Shown here one piece after another: positions 61,166 to 64,000 of a stretch of 64,000 bases of DNA (the first letter of the stretch is position 1; the number at the start of each line of letters is the position of its first letter). The DNA comes from Saccharofermentans sp. (GTDB lineage Bacteria; Bacillota; Clostridia; Saccharofermentanales; Saccharofermentanaceae). Below the pieces are notes generated by a model. It worked only from the letters and a program-made list of their open reading frames with translations, made no database searches and had not been told where the DNA came from. A program made the position numbers and the translations under genes. Location: assembly GCA_024684815.1 (NCBI GenBank), contig JAIKWL010000023.1, positions 41,331 through 105,330 of the forward strand. The letters are read 5' to 3'.

Positions 61166-61519
61166 TTACCAAACTTCGATCGTCTGATTGAAAACATCTA
61201 CTCCGTCTTTGCCGGAAGTGATAGTGATCTTGCTGGGCACCACGCTCTTGCCCTTATATTCAGGCTTGCATTTAAATGATGATGCTTTGCCCTGCTCTAC
61301 AAGATCTGCAAGTATATTGTCATACCCTACCTTGATCCTGTTCACACCGACAGGAACATAAAGGATATTATGAGGATCATCCGTTCCTCCGAAGATCGGT
61401 GACATGATATACATTCTCTCGAGGTTACCCTTCTTGCATTCTTCCTGAGCCTTGGCGACCGAATCGATCTCCTCAAAGCTTACCGTATTCTTCTTTTTTA
61501 ATGCATCAAATAATCCCAT
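61166..61519 (-). CDS. Hypothetical small soluble protein
   Basis: 117 aa. A short basic N-terminal helix (MGLFDALKKK) is followed by a compact domain ending in a Trp. FGGTDDPHNILYVPVG (about 43-58) is the most distinctive segment. No membrane helix or signal peptide, so cytoplasmic. AGGAAG precedes the ATG. No family recognised. Confidence 0.75.
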   Translation of the reverse strand: MGLFDALKKKNTVSFEEIDSVAKAQEECKKGNLERMYIMSPIFGGTDDPHNILYVPVGVNRIKVGYDNILADLVEQGKASSFKCKPEYKGKSVVPSKITITSGKDGVDVFNQTIEVW

Positions 61520-61611
61520 TTCATTCTTCCTTTCTGCAAAAGTGTTGCTCTGTTAACCTGCCGGTCAACCAGCCTAAGCAATATTTCTTTTATATTATCG
61601 AAAAGCATCCG

Positions 61612-62115
61612 TCAGACGTAGTCCCTGAAGCTTGAGAGATGGAATGCCGAGTCGACCGGTGCCTTTGCAGTCTCTTTATTTACGCTGCAAAGGACGTATA
61701 TCCACTGACCCTCGTATATTGAATCCGATCCTTCGTTGACCGCCAGCGGTTTTGTTTTGGACAGTTCTTTGATCTCGTCTTCCGTGAGCTCCGTATCGGA
61801 AAGATATACGCTCCACTCTATGTCTGATCCGGAATTGTTTGTCGATGACCAGAAGAAGTATGCGCTTGTGAATGAATCGTATTGAACTGCGTAATAACCC
61901 TTTTCGAAGATATCCTCATTTGAAATGTCGAATCCCATCCCCTGCGGAGGTTCGTGATCCGGATCGTCCGGCATATCAGGCGCCTTAAAGTTCGACGATC
62001 TTGTCGAAGTTGCAGACGTCGGAACCCGGGTATCAGTCCCCTTCGAACAGGCAGGCAGAGTGAAGATGATGCCTGCGATAAGAATATATAACATGATGTG
62101 TTTTTTATTAAGCAT
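61612..62115 (-). CDS. Lipoprotein, unknown function
   Basis: 167 aa. Signal peptide with lipobox TLPAC (Cys23), a Thr/Ser spacer, then a soluble domain rich in Asp, Ser and Tyr. The start lacks a strong ribosome binding site; translation may be coupled to the upstream lipoprotein gene, which ends eight bases before it. No family recognised. Confidence 0.78.
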   Translation of the reverse strand: MLNKKHIMLYILIAGIIFTLPACSKGTDTRVPTSATSTRSSNFKAPDMPDDPDHEPPQGMGFDISNEDIFEKGYYAVQYDSFTSAYFFWSSTNNSGSDIEWSVYLSDTELTEDEIKELSKTKPLAVNEGSDSIYEGQWIYVLCSVNKETAKAPVDSAFHLSSFRDYV

Positions 62116-62123
62116 ATTTATGT

Positions 62124-63335
62124 TCAGGTTGCCCGGTCATTGGCCGCAGGAATGATCAGGCGGTTCTTATAGCATATAAATTCAACCGTTGCGCCGGTTT
62201 CCGTGCTGTCCGGTTTCACCTCATTGACTGTCGAGTAATAGGCGAAAATGTGGTAGGCGGAATAGTCCGGCTCTACAAGAGTGCAGCTGAAAAGATGAAA
62301 ACCGACGTAATCGCAGCTTCCCAGTACAAGCTTTTTCTTCGGCATTATGTCAAAACCGTTACCTATGTATTTAAGCTCAGTCTTGTAATCCAGTTCGTAC
62401 GATATGCAGTAGGGTCTTTCAAGACTGTAGTCGTCGACATTGCGGCTTCTTTGGATGTTTACCGCGCCATCCGGGATTACAAACACATCACCGTATTTGG
62501 GAGCTTGTTTCAGGCTTCCCGTATAGAATACCGTCTGACAGTCGAGGTCCTCTGAATCTCCGTTTATGTCAGGAGCATAGTAGTTAAATACAGGGTATCC
62601 GTCTTCCCTTCCGATAAAGATCAGGAATTCTTTTTCATTGAACGATGTGTTGACATCAGGAACTATTACCGTTCCTATTTCCAACCCTGCTCCTTCAGAC
62701 AGCTTCATGATCGCATTATTTTTGTAGACGGCAAAATCGATCGAATCCCCGATAGCATTATTTAATATGTCCGGTCTCCCTTCTTCGGGATTTCTCCACA
62801 TATAGGAAAAAGAATAGATCCTCCCGTTCTTGTCCTTCATTGTGATCGTCGTGAAACTGTTTTCGCTATCAGACCAGTTTTTTTCATTTGTCACTATCAG
62901 CGTCTTCTTTTCCATGTCTTTAAAAACGCTTCCTTTATAGGAAAACTCCGTGTCAGGATCTAATTCATGGAATTCTGCGTACGGATTATATGTTGAGTCT
63001 CCTTTAAGATGAAACTCGAGATCGTATTTGCTTAAGTCTACCTGTTTGCTCGGGGTCACGATGTCACCGTACTTGAAGTTATCCTTGTACTCTCCCTTAT
63101 AGACCATGACCAGATGGGCAAGATCAGTATTTTCAAATTCCTTGCTCGGATAGAAATATTCGAAGGTGGGATAATCCCTGTCATCTACAAACTCCATACC
63201 AAAATAGATCAGAATGCAGTCATTCTCATTTACTGTGTCGTCCGTTTTTTTACAGGCTCCGAATGCCGCTGCGGAAACAAAGGCAACAGCTGTTGTCAAA
63301 AGCAAACGAAGTACACTGATAAATTTATTTCTCAT
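62124..63335 (-). CDS. Large lipoprotein, unknown function
   Basis: 403 aa. Signal peptide ends at AFGAC (Cys28). The mature chain has two related halves: both contain an IYFG/IFIG strand followed by F-x-Y-Y/F, and a K-YGD segment before a V-x-P/IPD turn (about 90 and 280), so it may be an internal duplication. GAGGTGCTGCT precedes the ATG. It is the first gene of a two-lipoprotein unit. Function unknown. Confidence 0.8.
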   Translation of the reverse strand: MRNKFISVLRLLLTTAVAFVSAAAFGACKKTDDTVNENDCILIYFGMEFVDDRDYPTFEYFYPSKEFENTDLAHLVMVYKGEYKDNFKYGDIVTPSKQVDLSKYDLEFHLKGDSTYNPYAEFHELDPDTEFSYKGSVFKDMEKKTLIVTNEKNWSDSENSFTTITMKDKNGRIYSFSYMWRNPEEGRPDILNNAIGDSIDFAVYKNNAIMKLSEGAGLEIGTVIVPDVNTSFNEKEFLIFIGREDGYPVFNYYAPDINGDSEDLDCQTVFYTGSLKQAPKYGDVFVIPDGAVNIQRSRNVDDYSLERPYCISYELDYKTELKYIGNGFDIMPKKKLVLGSCDYVGFHLFSCTLVEPDYSAYHIFAYYSTVNEVKPDSTETGATVEFICYKNRLIIPAANDRAT

Positions 63336-63472
63336 AGCAGCACCTCTCAGCTAAGATGATTATACCATCCGGGTAACGGTCACTTAAAAACGTCTTGGAT
63401 CTCTCCCTGGTTCCCGGTATGATTTATACAGCATTGGATGTCTGATAGATCTTATCCGGGAAAAAGTAAACT

Positions 63473-63725
63473 TCATCCGGTACAAATATAATTATTCCCG
63501 GTGTATTGTTAACATCCTCCTGGCGCATTCCGACGCAGTCGGAATACTCGAAAACACAGTATTTAAATTTGACAAAGATCGTAAGTCTGTTATCATGCAT
63601 CTCTATTACTGAGAACAGTATGTATCAAAACTGTCTTTTAAGATCACATTAAACAACAGCAGCATACATATCGTAACGATTACAAGTGCTATAGATATAA
63701 ATCAAAACAATCTGTTGATCCTCAT
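63473..63725 (-). pseudogene. Decayed small membrane-protein gene
   Basis: After GGGAGAG, an ATG opens MRINRLF, then TGA (Trp codon TGG in an intact gene would fit), then an in-frame transmembrane helix FISIALVIVTICMLLLF and further codons to stop codons near 63600. Shifted by one frame, a coherent stretch begins FSVIEMHDNRLTIFVKFKY and runs to the TGA at 63473. One nonsense change plus one frameshift would explain the layout. No family recognised. Confidence 0.5.
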
Positions 63726-63908
63726 TTTTTCTCTCCCGTTCAATGGCAAGCTTACCATAAATACAGATTTAGCCATATCAATGTTGCACCCATTCCGGAT
63801 AATGCTGATTAGCTGTACTAAACAATTATCAAACCAATTGAGTCCTCCCGGTGTGATATATTCTATGTATTATGATATGACATTTTGAAAAGAGGGAGCA
63901 TGCAGGTT

Positions 63909-64000
63909 ATGTCTGTTTATATCGCATACAGGGATCTTGTAAACTATCAGTTCCAAACGACTCTTTGCGGAGGACCTCCGTTAAATCCCGATTTCCGTCT
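63909..64000 (+). CDS. Partial gene running off the window
   Basis: The frame begins MSVYIAYRDLVNYQFQ and stays open to the edge (30 complete codons). An AGAGGGAG site lies ten bases upstream; an ATG three codons earlier is too close to it. Product unknown. The preceding 63726-63890 interval shows nothing recognisable. Confidence 0.55.
   Translation, partial: MSVYIAYRDLVNYQFQTTLCGGPPLNPDFR

Noticed and set aside
1-64000. Insertion sequences, prophage, integrase, attachment sites or replication origin
   Set aside because: No transposase, recombinase or phage gene, no long terminal inverted repeats and no DnaA-box cluster were seen.

Overview
The window looks like a chromosome segment of an anaerobic Gram-positive member of the Clostridia (Bacillota), probably a gut or rumen type. 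Support: an oxygen-independent (class III) ribonucleotide reductase, a T-box leader, a CarD-type regulator, many lipoproteins with clear lipoboxes, strong AGGAGG-type ribosome binding sites, and an exosortase G (XrtG) operon of the kind known from Firmicutes. No rRNA, transposase, integrase, prophage or CRISPR array was seen. The genus cannot be fixed from sequence reading alone.

Layout. 1-3.4 kb: five tandem paralogues, each a zinc ribbon plus membrane anchor. 3.4-5.9 kb: trmL and a Na/Pi cotransporter. 5.9-13.2 kb: a tightly overlapping minus-strand operon holding a Firmicu-CTERM surface protein, exosortase XrtG, a processive glycosyltransferase, a membrane sensor, a pterin-synthase-like protein and a large membrane protein. 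13.5-21.7 kb: lipase, glycosyltransferase, flippase-like protein, AmmeMemoRadiSam genes, a P-loop kinase and two zinc-ribbon membrane proteins. 21.8-22.1 kb: remnants of a DUF3795 gene and a HAD phosphatase gene. 22-27 kb: lipoproteins, tRNA-Ser(GGA), tRNA-Thr(GGT), a fused AzlC-AzlD exporter and a sixth zinc-ribbon protein. 27.1-34.8 kb: the shikimate/tyrosine operon (aroF, tyrA, aroB, aroA, aroC, a chorismate mutase-AroE-AroK fusion, aroQ) behind a Phe/Tyr-rich leader peptide and an attenuator. 34.8-40.9 kb: CarD-like protein, polyphosphate:AMP phosphotransferase, a 48-aa acidic ORF, and nrdG-nrdD behind paired NrdR-like boxes. 41-53.4 kb: membrane protein, SDR, spore-photoproduct-lyase-like radical SAM enzyme, trpS, a two-component system, gpx-marR and small membrane or lipoproteins. 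53.4-64 kb: maf, an epimerase fused to a long repetitive tail, a T-box leader driving an XRE-cupin-acyl-CoA ligase fusion, a DNA-metabolism protein, a truncated acetyltransferase, lipoproteins, a decayed membrane-protein gene, and the start of a further gene at the right edge.

How the parts work together. The XrtG operon reads as a self-contained surface-protein export and processing system: substrate, sorting enzyme, polymer-type glycosyltransferase and membrane accessories, translated as one overlapping unit. The aro operon makes chorismate and then prephenate and tyrosine; its leader lets the ribosome sense Phe/Tyr supply, and a second terminator after aroF probably lets aroF be made in excess over the rest. 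The most unusual regulatory arrangement is a complete T-box (probably Ile-specific) in front of a gene that is neither a tRNA ligase nor an amino-acid transporter but a regulator-fused acyl-CoA/AMP ligase.
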